Below are positions 23,641-42,251 of a DNA stretch of 64,000 bases, piece after piece. The stretch is taken from the NCBI GenBank assembly GCA_002224055.1, contig AZLU01000053.1:159836-223835 (forward strand), given 5' to 3'. The DNA is from Pezizomycotina sp. ARF18 (taxonomy: Eukaryota > Ascomycota). The position numbers and the translations under genes were made by a program. The notes under the pieces were generated by a model. The model did not search any database and had not been told where the DNA came from. It saw nothing but the letters and a program-made list of their open reading frames with translations. Every line of letters begins with the position of its first letter. The first letter of the stretch is position 1.

Positions 23641-23759
23641 GTGCTCTTGGTATAGTTGGTAACATGCGGCATTGCTTTCGAAATCAGCGGGGGTCAACGT
23701 CCAACTAACCAGGGTCTAGTGGTAGTGTTGCGATTCGGGTTCGAATCCCGGAGGGCACA
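23641..23759 (+). tRNA. tRNA-like gene, intron-containing or damaged; isotype unresolved
   Basis: The 5' GTGCTCT pairs with AGGGCAC at the 3' end over seven base pairs (one G-U), followed by discriminator A. A box A match (TGGTATAGTTGG, 23648-23659) and a perfect box B (GGTTCGAATCC, 23738-23748) are present, with a T stem TCGGG/CCCGG. T runs downstream can end Pol III transcription. The 119-nt length is too long for a plain tRNA, so an intron or an inserted segment is needed. A second box-A-like string (GGTCTAGTGG) lies inside at about 23713-23722. I could not find a fold with a clean anticodon stem and loop, so I name no amino acid. Confidence 0.6.
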
Positions 23760-24300
23760 GAAATCAATTAGTTATTTGTTTTTATTTTCTTTTGCTGGCT
23801 GTTTTTTTTTTTTTTTTTTTTTTTGGTACGATATAATTTCATGCGCGATGCTACGAATAAATACGACAGTTTGTATTGAAAATTCGAATTTGAAATCGTA
23901 TCATACGAATTTACTGGTATATCAAGCCAATCTAATCTAATAAAGGATACCTAGATGCAAATCCTAGTGGGATAAATATAATAATAGTACCTGCGAGCTA
24001 TTAATAATCAACTTCGCACAAGAGAGATTGCGCGGAAATATCTCGTTGACATTACCTCTTGAAGAAGACAGACCCTTACTATAATTTGTTTAAATACACC
24101 CCGACGAGTACCTAGATTCTAAAGAGCACGAGTGCCACGTAGTTTCAAAGAAATGCGCGGGATAATATCTTCATATAATAGTGATACTAGGCAATTTATA
24201 TTGTATCTAAGTTACCAGTATCGATATGATAGAATAATCGTTGATCTAAGCAAATATGCTCAATTGTATATTTTCAACATAGCGCTTGAGCAAAATCCAA
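23760..24300. other. AT-rich spacer
   Basis: A poly-T run at about 23802-23824 follows the tRNA-like gene. The rest is AT-rich with no gene seen. Confidence 0.4.
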
Positions 24301-26157
24301 TCACTCTAACTCGTTAAGGGGAATATGAAAGACGTCAGCTGCCATTAAAGCTCCAATTACCTGCTCCTTTACAATATCAGGAATATCAAGCATAGGTGCC
24401 AATGACGGCGGCGGTGACGCTAACAGCCTGTCAATCTGCTCCTGAGTTGGGATGTCGACTTTGTCGTAAGCTTGAACGACTGTGGCCGCCTTGGCGGCTA
24501 CTTGAGCTTTGAATACCTTCTGGATCGCGTCATAATCAGCACGCCCAGTCAGCACGTCTAGACCAACAGCGCGCAAGGCCTTTGCCACAGTCGAGAGCTT
24601 TTTTGAAAGCATCCTTGGTTCCGGCAGCCTCAGCAAAAGGGGCTGATGGTTTACGGCCTCATTGTCGAGGAAAAAAGACGGTTGGATTGCTGGAACGACG
24701 TAAGAGACGTTTCCTAATAAATCTCAAAGGGCGTATTAGTTAAGTATTGCTGCTTTTGACTGCGATTTTTGGAGTCGTATAAGACTTTGATCCGTATTGC
24801 ATTCCTCATAAAGTTTCTTACCTTGGTCCGATGCAGCACCGGGATTGTTGGTGATTTCGGGATACTTGTATACGGTTTTACTCCAAACTCATTCATGCGA
24901 TCAGTGAAGTGATGCAAAGAACGTCGTTAGATATCATATCCCAGTACGCTTCATGAGGCCTTAGTATAAGAACAAAATTTAGCAAATCAAGGACTATCTT
25001 CTGTGTACAGGTCATGTATATGAATACTTGGCTTCTGCCGTACGAAGAGAAAGGTTGGGTTTCAATTACTCTTCCATGATAACCGTACAATTAGCAGCAT
25101 CCGCTCCAGCCTGGAAGCAACTTTTGACTTTCCTCTTCAGATCATCCAGGCTATCCTTCCGTTCGGCCCTTATGCTATATACCGCTTGCGTATGCTCCGG
25201 TATGATATTAGCCGCCGTTCCTCCCAGCTTCACGTAGCCGCTCACCGCTGCGTTGGCTCCAGCTGTTGTCGCATCGTAGATATACCGACGTATGCGTTGA
25301 CCAGCGCATCGAGGGCGTTCCTCCCTTTCCACGGCGCCATACCGGCGTGCGACTGAAGTCCTTGAAAATCGGCAGTCAGCCCCTGCGATGCGAGGGTCCT
25401 CGTAAACGCAAGGGCCTTTAGGTCCCTATCTGAAGCTCTGGGACCAGGATGCGCCATCAGGCACGCCGAAGCACCGACGTATGCTCCCTGTTTCAGCAGG
25501 GTTATTTTGCCGCCGCCGTTTTCTTCCGCGGGTGTTCCGAGGAGTTTAACGGTACCCCTGATGTTAGGAGGGGCATCTTTCAAGCTTTCCCAGCAGGCTA
25601 TAAACCCTGCGATGGAAGCCGAAGCGATGAGATTATGCCCGCAGGCGTGTGCGGGTTTGGACTTTGGTTGATCTGGTCCTTCTACCTTAACCGTAATCGG
25701 GAGGGCGTCGTATTCGGCGTTAAACACTACGGTCCGAGGAGGACCACCCGAAAAAGAGTCGTGATCTTGCAGGGTAGTTTTTGTGGCTTCAACGAGGAAG
25801 CTAGTTACCATGTTACCGATCTTATACGCTTGTCGCGTAACCTTATAATCTGAACCTAAGCTTTCGAAGTAGTCGCAGATAGCGTCATGCGCCGTGGTTT
25901 CTTTCCAGGCAAGCTCTGGGTTGTTCCAAATCTGTATCGGTGGTTTTTCTCGCAAAATATGGAAAATCATTCAGAAGGCATAGTCTTGAGGAAACTTGAT
26001 ACTCACAATGCAGGATCGTAGAATTAAGATATATACTGACAAGGAGTGTTACCTTGTCGTTGATCTTCTTGATCGCGTCATAATGTGACTGAATAGATGA
26101 TTCAATTTTCTGACGGACTTCGTCGTCTAAAGCCGGGATCTTGTTATCGGATAGCAT
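24301..26157 (-). CDS. M20-family metallo-amidohydrolase (PM20D2-like)
   Basis: It starts MLSDNKIPALDDEVRQKI at 26157. After an intron, exon 2 gives IWNNPELAWKETTAHDAI, then VVFNAEYDALPI and PAHACGHNLIASASIAGF (about 25660-25610), the metal-binding ACGHN motif. GTPAEENGGGK follows (about 25550-25515), with the catalytic Glu pair region. The dimerisation domain shows SHAGMAPWKGRNALDALVNA. A second block has VKLGGTAANIIPEHTQ, and the C-terminal exons contain KALRAVGLDVL and FHIPLNELE, with the stop at 24301-24303. Members hydrolyse dipeptides or N-acyl amino acids using two zinc ions. Several short introns are visible (for example near 26040-25970). Frame shifts are few compared with neighbours, but one falls in the middle (about 25330-25270). 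Confidence 0.85.
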
Positions 26158-27742
26158 TGTTGACCTTTGGCCTCCCGTTTGAAGGCAATTGAACGAGCAT
26201 GATGTATAGGAAGTAGTTTTCGAGAAATAAACAAAAGTGAAGGCCTGGCTATTGTAGGTGCAGATATTTATAAGATCTCAAGCTATTTTTCGTGATTAAT
26301 GAAGGTTAAGTATATACGTAACACAAGAGTGGAACGGAAACTATAGGGCAAGTAATACAAGAACATCTCGAACATATATGCGGCAGGAAATCGCTTTACT
26401 GAGGCTGAATTAATTAGCGAATGGCGATTGCTATCAACAGCCCACAGAAAACATGGCGTGGTCTAGACTAATCCGAAAAGGTCATCACTGCGATCCCGTG
26501 CATGTTTGGTCCGGTATTGATAACGCGGTTGATACATGGCTGCGAGAGCTAGCTCGACGTGGGATGACTTGAGGACTGATGTACTTGAAAAGAGCAATCA
26601 ATGTGTTCCCTGACTGGCTAGGTAGAGACGGAGACTTGCACATAGACACCGCCGACTGTTTCTTTCATGTACCTGCGGCCCGAAAAGACGATGGCGGGGA
26701 ATGAATGGCCAATGAGGATCTCACTGGATTGGGGTGGCCAGCCAATCCTGGTGTTCCGCTCTTTCGCCATCCCAACCCCCCCCCCCCCCCAAAAAAAAAA
26801 AAAAAAAAAAAAGGCTCAGGAAACCCTTCAAGGCAAGTATCGACTTTGGCGATTGTATTTAATGGAAAAGGTTAGAGTATTTGCTCGTGGGGCTGTGGGC
26901 GACATTCTTAGGCGAAGCAGAGGGCCATCTTCACCAGATCACAACCTGCAGAGTCACCTCGCTATCCCGCAACAACAGCAACAAAAACAACAAGAAGATT
27001 GACGGAGAGAAGGACAAAAAGGATAATTATTCGCCAAAGGTAAAATATATAAGAGACGTCCTGCAAAATCCGTGCAGCAAACGCCATTTTTTGACAAGGA
27101 ATTGCAAATTTGCGCCTGCGCAGGCAAAACAACCAGCGTTCCGTCAACACAACTCCAAAATGAGCAAGAAAAAGATAGGCGAATCCTGGCCTTGCATTGA
27201 TTGTTGGGGTTACAAGCTATCGCCAATGATTAGCATAAGCTGATGTGTGATCAAAAAATTGAAGTGTCAATACATACTGCAATACCTACCACTGGACCAA
27301 TCCGGCAAAATTTCAGTCCTATTCGGATCGGAAAAGGCCTCTATAAACCTTGGCTGTCCATTCCTTGAAATATTTTTGAAAGAGAACAGGATTTTGGGCC
27401 TCATTGCTGAAATATTTTGATTCGGTAATAGTATTTGCGGAGAAGCAGTAAAACTTGTTTTCCGGAAATTTAAGGATCTTTAAAACCTTCAAGAAAGATA
27501 CCTCCGGGAGTCTATGTAACGTGAAAGCTAGAGTCAGACCTAGATAAACTATAATCTTGTGTAACGATAGTTCGGGTTAGAATTTTAGAGGATGGCTACT
27601 TATGCATAAATTTAGAGCTTTTAAAACCGCCTTGTATTCATAAGGCAACCCCGCGCTGACATTGGTTTCTATACAAACCATGCCCGTAGAAGGCAAGGTC
27701 ACCCGAAAGTTGGCTGCTTAAGCAAAGTAGTAAACAAAAACA
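26158..27742. other. Intergenic region with a C15-A22 homopolymer pair
   Basis: No gene is recognised. A short frame from an ATG at about 26454 gives 39 residues with no known motif. A C15 run (26776-26790) is directly followed by A22 (26791-26812). The frames to the right (26.88-27.24 kb) are low complexity. Confidence 0.4.
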
Positions 27743-27919
27743 ATGAACTTAAACGACCCGAAGCTTACTGACGAGCAAGAGCGGTACGTTCAATCAGAGT
27801 TTTGCTTGTCCTTAAGACCGGAATCGGTTTGCGGTAGCCTCTTAGTTGATTCGGAAGGTCCCGACTTCTTTCGCGGGATATTTGAAATTATATTGTCGAT
27901 GATAGCGACTCATAAGTAG
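27743..27919 (+). CDS. Short ORF of 58 residues, unrecognised
   Basis: A clean ATG-to-TAG frame: MNLNDPKLTDEQERYVQSEF, then a stretch ending DFFRGIFEIILSMIATHK. The composition is like a normal acidic protein and not low complexity. No family is recognised. It could be the first exon of a larger gene or a decayed fragment, since AT-rich sequence without clear exons follows. Confidence 0.25.
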   Translation: MNLNDPKLTDEQERYVQSEFCLSLRPESVCGSLLVDSEGPDFFRGIFEIILSMIATHK

Positions 27920-28272
27920 GACATCGGAACGCTAGATCGGTAGAACAATCGACTAGTATGTATAAATCGCTACTCTTGAGAAAGTTGTGAGGAATTCACT
28001 CTCTGAGGGACTGAGATGCCGAACTCAGCAGCAGCAGCTCCCGCCCCTGTATCTTCTGCAGGTCAGAAAAACCATGGTTTAATGAGCCCTCATATTGCTT
28101 GGACGAAGTTGGTGTTAGCGATATCGGGGACCGACGAGAAGCAATACCGCTTTCGGTCCTGGCACCACGATGATACCGTTTTAGACAACCGACGTTGAAA
28201 ACCGGTCTCGAAATATCCTTCTGGAGCGCCTGCTCCAAATATATACCATCCCAGAGTAGACATTGGAGATTC

Positions 28273-28850
28273 TCAGCCTCCGCGACTGTGGCGCTCGTAT
28301 GGGCGTAGCCCATACAACACAGCAGGGTACAAATTCGCAGGGCCCCGAAGAATGTGCTTATTCAGATGATTTTCGAATTGGAAATTATTAGAACCATCCA
28401 AAACCGGCCATACTTTGGTGGATAGGTATAACCACCTCTCCGTTTTGCTTTTGAGGATTCGCAGTCCCACTCGGATTGGCGTTCTCTTAGATTTGTCGAC
28501 CGTTGGATTTGGTTCAGGAGTCTGAGGATAAAAAATCGAAAAATATGACTAGAGGTTGAAAGAGCCAAAAACCAAACGTGAAAAGAAAGGGAGGAATGCC
28601 CTAGCTTACTCGCCCGCAACGCGGACGAAGATTGTACTCGTCCAGCAACTTTAACGGGTTGGTCCAGATGTTTTCCGGCACCTCGATGTTTGAGTAGCTA
28701 AGCTGCTAGCCAGTTTGCTGGCCAGACGCAGCTCTAAACTGCAGAGACGGATGGCATTATACTTCACCTCGCGCACTGTCTCGGCTGCAAGGCGGTCATG
28801 AGGCTTGTCCGTAAAAGGGTCTAGTTTCAAGTAAGCTTACGCTCAAGCAT
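28273..28850 (-). CDS. Unrecognised two-exon gene
   Basis: On the minus strand, text such as LKLDPFTDKPHDRLAAETV and VKYNAIRLCSLELRLASKLA (about 28830-28710) continues, after one frame break, to YSNIEVPENIWTNPLKLLDE and NLRPRCGR. It stops at a GTAAGC donor (28609-28604). An intron of about 87 bases ends TATCCTCAG, and exon 2 resumes in phase with TPEPNPTVDKSKRTP and then RWLYLSTKVWPVLDGSN, ending HSRGG-stop (28275-28273). The phase-matched splice and protein-like composition argue for a real gene. I do not recognise the family, and the start is not defined. Further minus-strand frames to the left (28.0-28.27 kb, for example GWYIFGAGAPEGYF) may belong to it through another frame shift or intron. 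Confidence 0.4.
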
Positions 28851-28998
28851 TACAAGAGGGGGAATGAGGTCTCCAATTAACGGATGTCTTCAGTATACTT
28901 AAGTAGGTTTGGATGAAGTTGAATAAAGATAGACTAAGAGTTCATAGAGACTGCAAAGCCATTCGGGGGATATCTGTAGGACGAAATTTAGCCTCGGA

Positions 28999-29037
<39 letters not shown>

Positions 29038-29939
29038 GGAGAGCATGCTTCATAGAGGAAATTAAACGAACACTCAGAAGGATATACAGGAGTCGGTATA
29101 TTGGGTGGCATGTCGTGGATTGACGTATAGTAAATATTGCTAGTGAACTTGAAGCCGTGTAGCAGTAAAAGTGGTAATTTTATCGTACAATCACACCGTC
29201 GACTTCCAGAATTCTTCTCATATCGTTCCCCATTCTATTTGTTATTTAATGATAGATTTTTGTTGTATTTCTGCAGTTTCCATTAAGTACTTAGTACCGC
29301 CAGCACCATCGAACGACAATTTGAAAAAAAAAAAAAAAAAAAAGGTAGTTAGTTTATTTGCAAGAGATACTTTATAAGTATACTTATTGCCTAGGTATTA
29401 TTAATATTATTGGAGTATCGAATGTTTGGTTACTTTTTCAAATTGTTCTAGTATAAAATGGAAACACAAAATATAAAAATGCGATATATATATCACTTGA
29501 AAGTCTCCCCGACCCTACAACATTTCTTAGAAACGCATTAATGTAATTGCGATTTTCAGTAATATCTATAGATCTGTGTCTATAGTATTATTATTATCGT
29601 AACCACTTGGTATTTGCCTGGTAGTTCCCCAAGTTTGAAGCTTTCATTTTTTTTAAAAAAAGAAAAAAAAAAAAAGAAAAAAGAAAAAAAGATAAAAAAA
29701 ATATTATTACCACTAACAGCTAATACGTATATACTAGTGTGTATACTTTATTTCGCCTAGTGTCCGCCGGTTTCCCTGTTTTTGCTTTCTCCGCCTTTTC
29801 TTTTCCGCCCCCCCCCAACTTCTCCCATGAATTGGTGCTACTGGTCGGTTTTTCGGTCTTACATGTCGAATTACTTATGAACAACAAACATCATAGTGCT
29901 TTTTTCGTCCCACCTTAATTTATCTTTATTTAGGGTCAG

Positions 29940-29972
<33 letters not shown>

Positions 29973-30562
29973 GTCTAGTGAGGTTTTAGGCAGGTTAGAG
30001 AATCGGAAAGGGGCACAGGGATGCAGTACCGTTAAGAATTATATAAAAAAAAAGGGCAGTCAAAAGGCGGTTGATGACTGACCTATTTCAAGTTATTCGC
30101 TTGGAATTGCGCAACTTTGCCGTTCCAGAATAATAATATATAAGAATATAGTCGTTACTTTTTATTATTATTTTATTATTAGCAGGAAACCCTTGATGAC
30201 TTATTCGGAGCTCTTTTTCGTCTAGTAAGCCTCTTTACCCTTACCCTTTACTATTAACTACTCATTATTATCCTAAGAATAAAGAAAGAAGGGAGACAAG
30301 AAACGTCGTCTACCAGCTCAGACCTGATCGTTATTATTGTTATACTTTACATTTATTATTGTTTATTATTATTCGAATACCCCTAGTTTTAGTTTTTATT
30401 TCCGTTTTCGTTGCGAGAGGAATCTATATATAAAATAGAGTTGTTTTTCTTATCTTTGACCGTTCTCGGCTGCGAATCTTGCGATATACTTTATTTTTTC
30501 CAAAATAAATCTTTCTATCCCCCTTCAACATCAAGAGCTCCTTTTGACAAGCTCTCCCAGGG
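28851..30562. other. AT-rich intergenic region with long homopolymers
   Basis: Contains T33 (29001-29033), an A run (about 29324-29343), an A-rich block (29655-29700) and a T run (about 29944-29972). No gene is seen. The right end is probably the leader of the gene starting at 30563. Confidence 0.45.
29001..29033. repeat. Poly-T tract (33 nt)
   Basis: Uninterrupted T run in intergenic DNA. Confidence 0.95.
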
Positions 30563-31618
30563 ATGGATACTGGCACGACCATATTTCAGGCCCAGGTGAG
30601 GGCACTCGCAGAGAGGGTACCGCTACCTAACCGGCCAACCATGCTGTCGCCGTCGTCCAAGAGGAAACGGGAGGTCGTCCTTCAGATACCGCCGACACCG
30701 GAGACCATCGTCGTTGCGAACCGCGGAGACGAACCGAGAAGAAGCTCGCTAGGCAGCATCACACAGGACAGCGATGCCCCTTCCTCACCGAGGTCGAAAG
30801 TCGCCAACAAGCTCCAGCAGCTCACTCTCCACGGCATGCCGATCACGAAGCGAGGTGCGTTTAGCGAGTGAGAAAGGCTCCGATAGTAACCGGCAGTGTA
30901 AAATTCAACGATTCGGACTCCAGCAGCAGCGATGATGAAAAAGCGAGTTCGTTGCCCGGAAGAAGAGGGCCGTAGGTTCGACCTTTAGCAACAGTATGGA
31001 CGGGGATGTGCCAGTGTCAGGGACGCTTCTTTCTGAGTTCAACGACGTCGACCGGGGCAGGCCGAGGGCGAGGCTCGATACTTCTCCGCCGTACGATGAA
31101 GCCACCGTCCTGCAGCAGCCGCTAGCCGACGGGAACACGCCTACAGTAACCCTAACCCCGGCTCCAGGTAATGTTGTCAAGCGGAGGTTAAGGTCTCCAC
31201 CTCCGGATCCCGACAATCAATTCCTCGACGTTTCGGAGGAGGACACGGATTCAGATCCAATAACAGCGGGATAGGGTTCCGGCCGACTCCCAACCAGCGG
31301 TACCTAAGGAACCAGAAAAGGATGCAACAGGTAGTCAACATTCAATTATATATTTTTTTATCTCCCACAATACAACTTTGATGGAAACCACTTGGCTAAC
31401 TCTTTATAACTTAGATCCGCGAATATTAAAGCTGCGAGAATCAAGAGAAGCGCGCGCAAAGCGATCTGAGAGGCGAAGAAGGTTCAGTGCGAATCGCAGT
31501 GTTTCCGCAAAGTCCTCTACTTCAAGCTTAGTTACAGGGATGGCAGATACCACATGGGTTCAGACTCCGAAGAACCACCTCTTGTCCAGAGGAAAAAGTG
31601 CACTTTTTGGAAGAGTGA
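30563..31618 (+). CDS. Unrecognised basic, Ser/Asp-rich protein
   Basis: It starts MDTGTTIFQAQVRALAERVP at an ATG at 30563. It contains SSKRKREVVLQIPPTPETIV (about 30650-30710), a bipartite basic patch beside a Pro-Thr motif, then SPRSKVANKLQQLTLHG. Later text in shifted frames is NDSDSSSSDDEKASSLP, VVKRRLRSPPPDPDNQFLD and GIGFRPTPNQRYLRNQKRM. An intron (GTAGTC at about 31330, CTTAG acceptor) leads to a highly basic helix (REARAKRSERRRR) and a C-terminal DGRYHMGSDSEEPP region, with a probable stop at 31616-31618. The composition suggests a nuclear, partly disordered protein with possible phosphorylation sites. I do not recognise a named family. At least four frame shifts are needed. Confidence 0.55.
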
Positions 31619-31865
31619 AGAACGCTCTCGTTTTTAACGCTGCAGGACCTGTCATTTGTTTTAACCCGTTGCCTTTTTCTCTTTTTTTTCTGCTATTGAT
31701 TCCCCCCTTTATTATAGATATTGCTTTTTATGGTACTTGATGTGAAGAATTCAGTGATGCTTGGTTGGCGTTGAGGTTGGAGCATGGGGTGTGATACTTT
31801 AGCTTGATCTGTTGTAAGATACATGTGTGTGGTTGTTCTCTCTCTCTCTCTCTCTCCCACTCTCT

Positions 31866-31904
<39 letters not shown>

Positions 31905-32122
31905 TCTAGTTTTGCTTGTCATTACTTTTATATGTCATTGGGATCCATGTCTGCTATTAAAGTCCCTCACGATGTTATTTGTATTTTGTTTCCGCATTCT
32001 CGAGACGATGCTGTTATACCCCCAAAACGCCGTTCTAGCTATTGAAAAGAAGTGTATAGAGGAAACCCAGAAATGTACATACATGATAAGTGCATATATA
32101 CGATCGTAAGATGACTGCCATT
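31619..32122. other. Spacer between convergent genes with T34 tract
   Basis: A CT dinucleotide run (31838-31858) is followed by T34 (31868-31901). No gene is seen. Confidence 0.45.
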
Positions 32123-32802
32123 TTACAAAAAAAATTTTAATAGTTGATATAACAAGAGGAGATAATGTTCTTGAAGCAGGATAGTGTCATGTTCTCCATG
32201 TCCATGGCTTGTACCACCTTTTCGCTGCCTCGATCTCTTCCTTTTCCTTCTATCCTTCTCTAGCCTGAGGCGCTCCTCTTTCTGCTTCTTCTCGGTCGCT
32301 TTTCTCTCCATCAGGTATCTTGCCTGTAGCATGCCTTCTATTTCTTTGCCCCGCCGGAGATGGCACATTTCGAAGCTCACGATGGATCCTCCGCAGAACG
32401 TCGCGACAGCCCAATTCGCAGCGCTTTTTACCGTAGCTACGGTTTATCGCGAAAAATCAATGCGTTAGCCAATTAATTCATCTTTTACTTCGGTTTCTTT
32501 CTTTTCAAAAGTCGAAAACAGTGTTATCGGAACGCACATCTGAGCACCAGCTAACCCCCCCGAACCCGAATCCCGCCGCGATCCCGACCGCAGCGCCTCC
32601 CGGACGCATATCTGCTTGTGCACCTTCGTGAAATTCCTCCAGCTGGATAGTCTTTGCAGCTTCGGTGAACGTAGGGAATGCGCGGGAGGTGTCGATGTTT
32701 TTGCGCCGGGGTATCGTCGAAGTACTTCTTTGGAGGAGCGGTGGCTGAAGGTTCCTTCTGGGCGTCCTCTTGCGGAGGCGCATCTTTTGGAGGGTCGGAC
32801 AT
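32123..32802 (-). CDS. COX20: COX20, cytochrome c oxidase assembly factor
   Basis: It starts MSDPPKDAPPQEDAQKEP at 32802. The next frame gives AFPTFTEAAKTIQLEEFHE, then a KQICVREALLAGIAGGFGFGG-like membrane segment (about 32610-32540). After an intron come AANWAVATFCGGS, then IVSFEMCHLRRGKEIEGM (about 32400-32310), the second membrane segment with the conserved Cys and RRxxExxGM. A long charged helix (KEERLRLEKDRRKRKR) ends the protein. This order and the size of about 180 residues match Cox20, an inner-membrane chaperone for newly made Cox2 in mitochondria. The C-terminus could end at 32123 or slightly earlier in another frame. Frame breaks occur around 32600-32700. Confidence 0.8.
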
Positions 32803-33232
32803 CGGCACTCCCTTCGCTGCAGATGTGGTGTTTCTATCCGGTGTGGGTTGGTGATTGGAGGGGTTTAAGAATTGTCAGAAGCGGATGGAGGGCTTTCAGT
32901 AGGAAAGGTTTGTGGCGGTGGCTTCGTTTCTTTTTGTGTGGCACGCAATTTTAGGGGAGCGCTTTATGATATCATCAATTGAAGGTTTTCAGAGCCTCAA
33001 CTGCGGAGACGCGACAGGGATGGAAAGAGATTCTGCAAAAGTCAAGACGCAATTGAATCCGATGTATATAGAAAAAAGTAAATAAAGAAGGGGGTATACT
33101 ACAATCGAGTCTTTTCACGATTCATAATGGGACAAAGATGCTAATGCACAAAAAGAGAAAACATGAACAGTAATACAATGAGTCGATTCTTTCGTGATTT
33201 TCTGGTTATAGATATCTTATGATTCATCTTCG

Positions 33233-33268
<36 letters not shown>

Positions 33269-33291
33269 GAAAAGAAAAAAAAATTAGATGA
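32803..33291. other. Spacer with T34 tract
   Basis: Contains T34 (33234-33267) just after the 3' end of the Sub1 gene. No gene is seen. Its left part should hold the COX20 promoter. Confidence 0.4.
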
Positions 33292-34128
33292 TCAATCCAC
33301 GTCGTCCACATCTGATTCCGAATCCGGCTCCGATTCTTCCTTCGCCTTTGCTTTCACCTTCTCCTTCGTTTCTTTATAGTCTTCCTCGTCCTCTTCTTCC
33401 CCTTCGTCCTCATCCTCGGAATCCTCCTCTTCCTCGCTACCCTCGGAGTCGACGATCTTTTTCTTCTTCTTAGGTTCTTCTTTGTGCGAGATGACGGTTT
33501 TCTTCTCGACCTGATCAGCGTAAGTCGGCCTGGCGACTGTGACGTCCTTAGCGCCCTTCAGTTTTATGGCAACTTCGATCTGCGGCGCGAGTGCGAGAGG
33601 TTATTATATTGCTCCAGCGTCATTGAAATACCCTGTACGAGTTGAAAAGGCGTAGATAAGTATATGAAAGTTCTTTGGCGACAACCATACAGGAATGTAG
33701 AGGTGGGAGATTGTTAACGATACCTTCTTTCCAGGAAGAACCTGGCCGTCCTTCTCGTAGTACTCCCTGATGCTCACCAGGACGTTGCCTTTGAAATCGG
33801 AGACGGTGACCCTACGGAGCCTTCCACCAATCTATTCGCAGAAAATAAAAAAAAGGTTGTTAATCTGGCGCTCCAAGCAGACACTGTTTTCTTATGATTC
33901 CCCAAAGGTAAAAGAGAGTCGCACCTCCAATACGAATTTCCTTCATTATCAGTCTTTTAGTGCCGTCAACTGCCGTCTTCTCAGTTTTCGGCCTCTTCGC
34001 CTCCGGTTCGTCTTCCCTCGAGAGACCCGGATCGTTGCTTCTGAACTTTTCGTGAGACGACGATCCGTACTTGTTGAACTTTGAGCCGCCTCCGCCGCCG
34101 CCTTTACTGTAGAATGTCGCTTCGGCAT
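33292..34128 (-). CDS. SUB1: Transcriptional coactivator Sub1/PC4
   Basis: The ATG at 34128 gives MPKRHSTVK, then a basic/Ser-rich region with EDEPEAKRPKTEKTAVDG. After an intron the PC4 domain reads GGRLRRVTVSDFKGNVLVS, IREYYEKDGQVLPGKK (about 33830-33730), and after another intron GISMTLEQYNNLLAL. This is the single-stranded-DNA-binding fold of PC4/Sub1. A long acidic tail follows (SEGSEEEEDSEDEDEGEEED, then a Lys/Glu stretch), ending SDVDDVD-stop (33294-33292). The protein assists RNA polymerase II transcription and binds melted DNA. Note the acidic region lies after the domain here. Introns have clean GT/AG ends, with a few one-base breaks. Confidence 0.85.
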
Positions 34129-34396
34129 TTTTTACGAGTACTTTGTGAGTATTGCGACGATATGGTTCAAGTGAAGTACTACTCTTGGTTGAGAGTTGGT
34201 TAAGTGGTGAATCTCGTCAATTGTGAAATCGCTTTTAAAAAGCGAAATAATCCCTTTAAAAAAAACCTTAGCGAGGGCTTTTCTTTTTTAATGGCCCGTT
34301 TAATTATTAGTGCAGGTACTTCTTTTTTAACCTCTAAAATCGCCAATTAGGTGGAACAAAGGGAAGACGCGTCGCGCGTTTTTTGTGCATCAGCCC

Positions 34397-34436
<40 letters not shown>

Positions 34437-34880
34437 AAAGAGCACAATGTACCTGTCATTGGGATTCGCTCATAGAAAAGGCACTTTCGTCAAGCTCGGT
34501 TGTCGTCTCCCTACAAGGTGCTGCTTCGGTTTTTCTTGCGGAATTCGGAAGAGCCGAAATTGCTTGCAGCTACTATCACGCTACTATACTACTACCACCT
34601 TTTTTTTTATTTCTTTTTCTTGTGCACTGGCTAATACCAAAAACAGCTTCGTACACACGAGAGCTTCGAACCTTTGCTTTTACAAGAGAGGTTCAGTTCG
34701 CAAATACAGGAAACGCGCCTCATTCCCTCTAAAAACATTACGTCTCTTAAGCTTCAGCAAATCTTGATGAGTTAGAGAAACAAAACCACTTTTCATGACT
34801 TCCTAGCGCCGTTCCTTCCTTATTCGCCTCCCACTCGTGTCTTGCTCAATCTTTCTTCCGGAATACCTCGAAAACAAAAA
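34129..34880. other. Divergent promoter region of SUB1 and POL2, with A37 tract
   Basis: The spacer lies between the starts of two divergent genes and contains a 37-base A run (34398-34434). The open frames reading KKKKKK are translations of this run and are not genes. Confidence 0.55.

Positions 34881-42251
<7,371 letters not shown>

Noticed and set aside
31728-31922. Frames reading KKKKKKK or FFFFFFF with EREREREQ
   Set aside because: Translations of the CT and T34 simple repeats.
34351-34767. 138-codon plus-strand frame before POL2
   Set aside because: It runs through the A37 tract and has no motif; it lies in the divergent promoter region.
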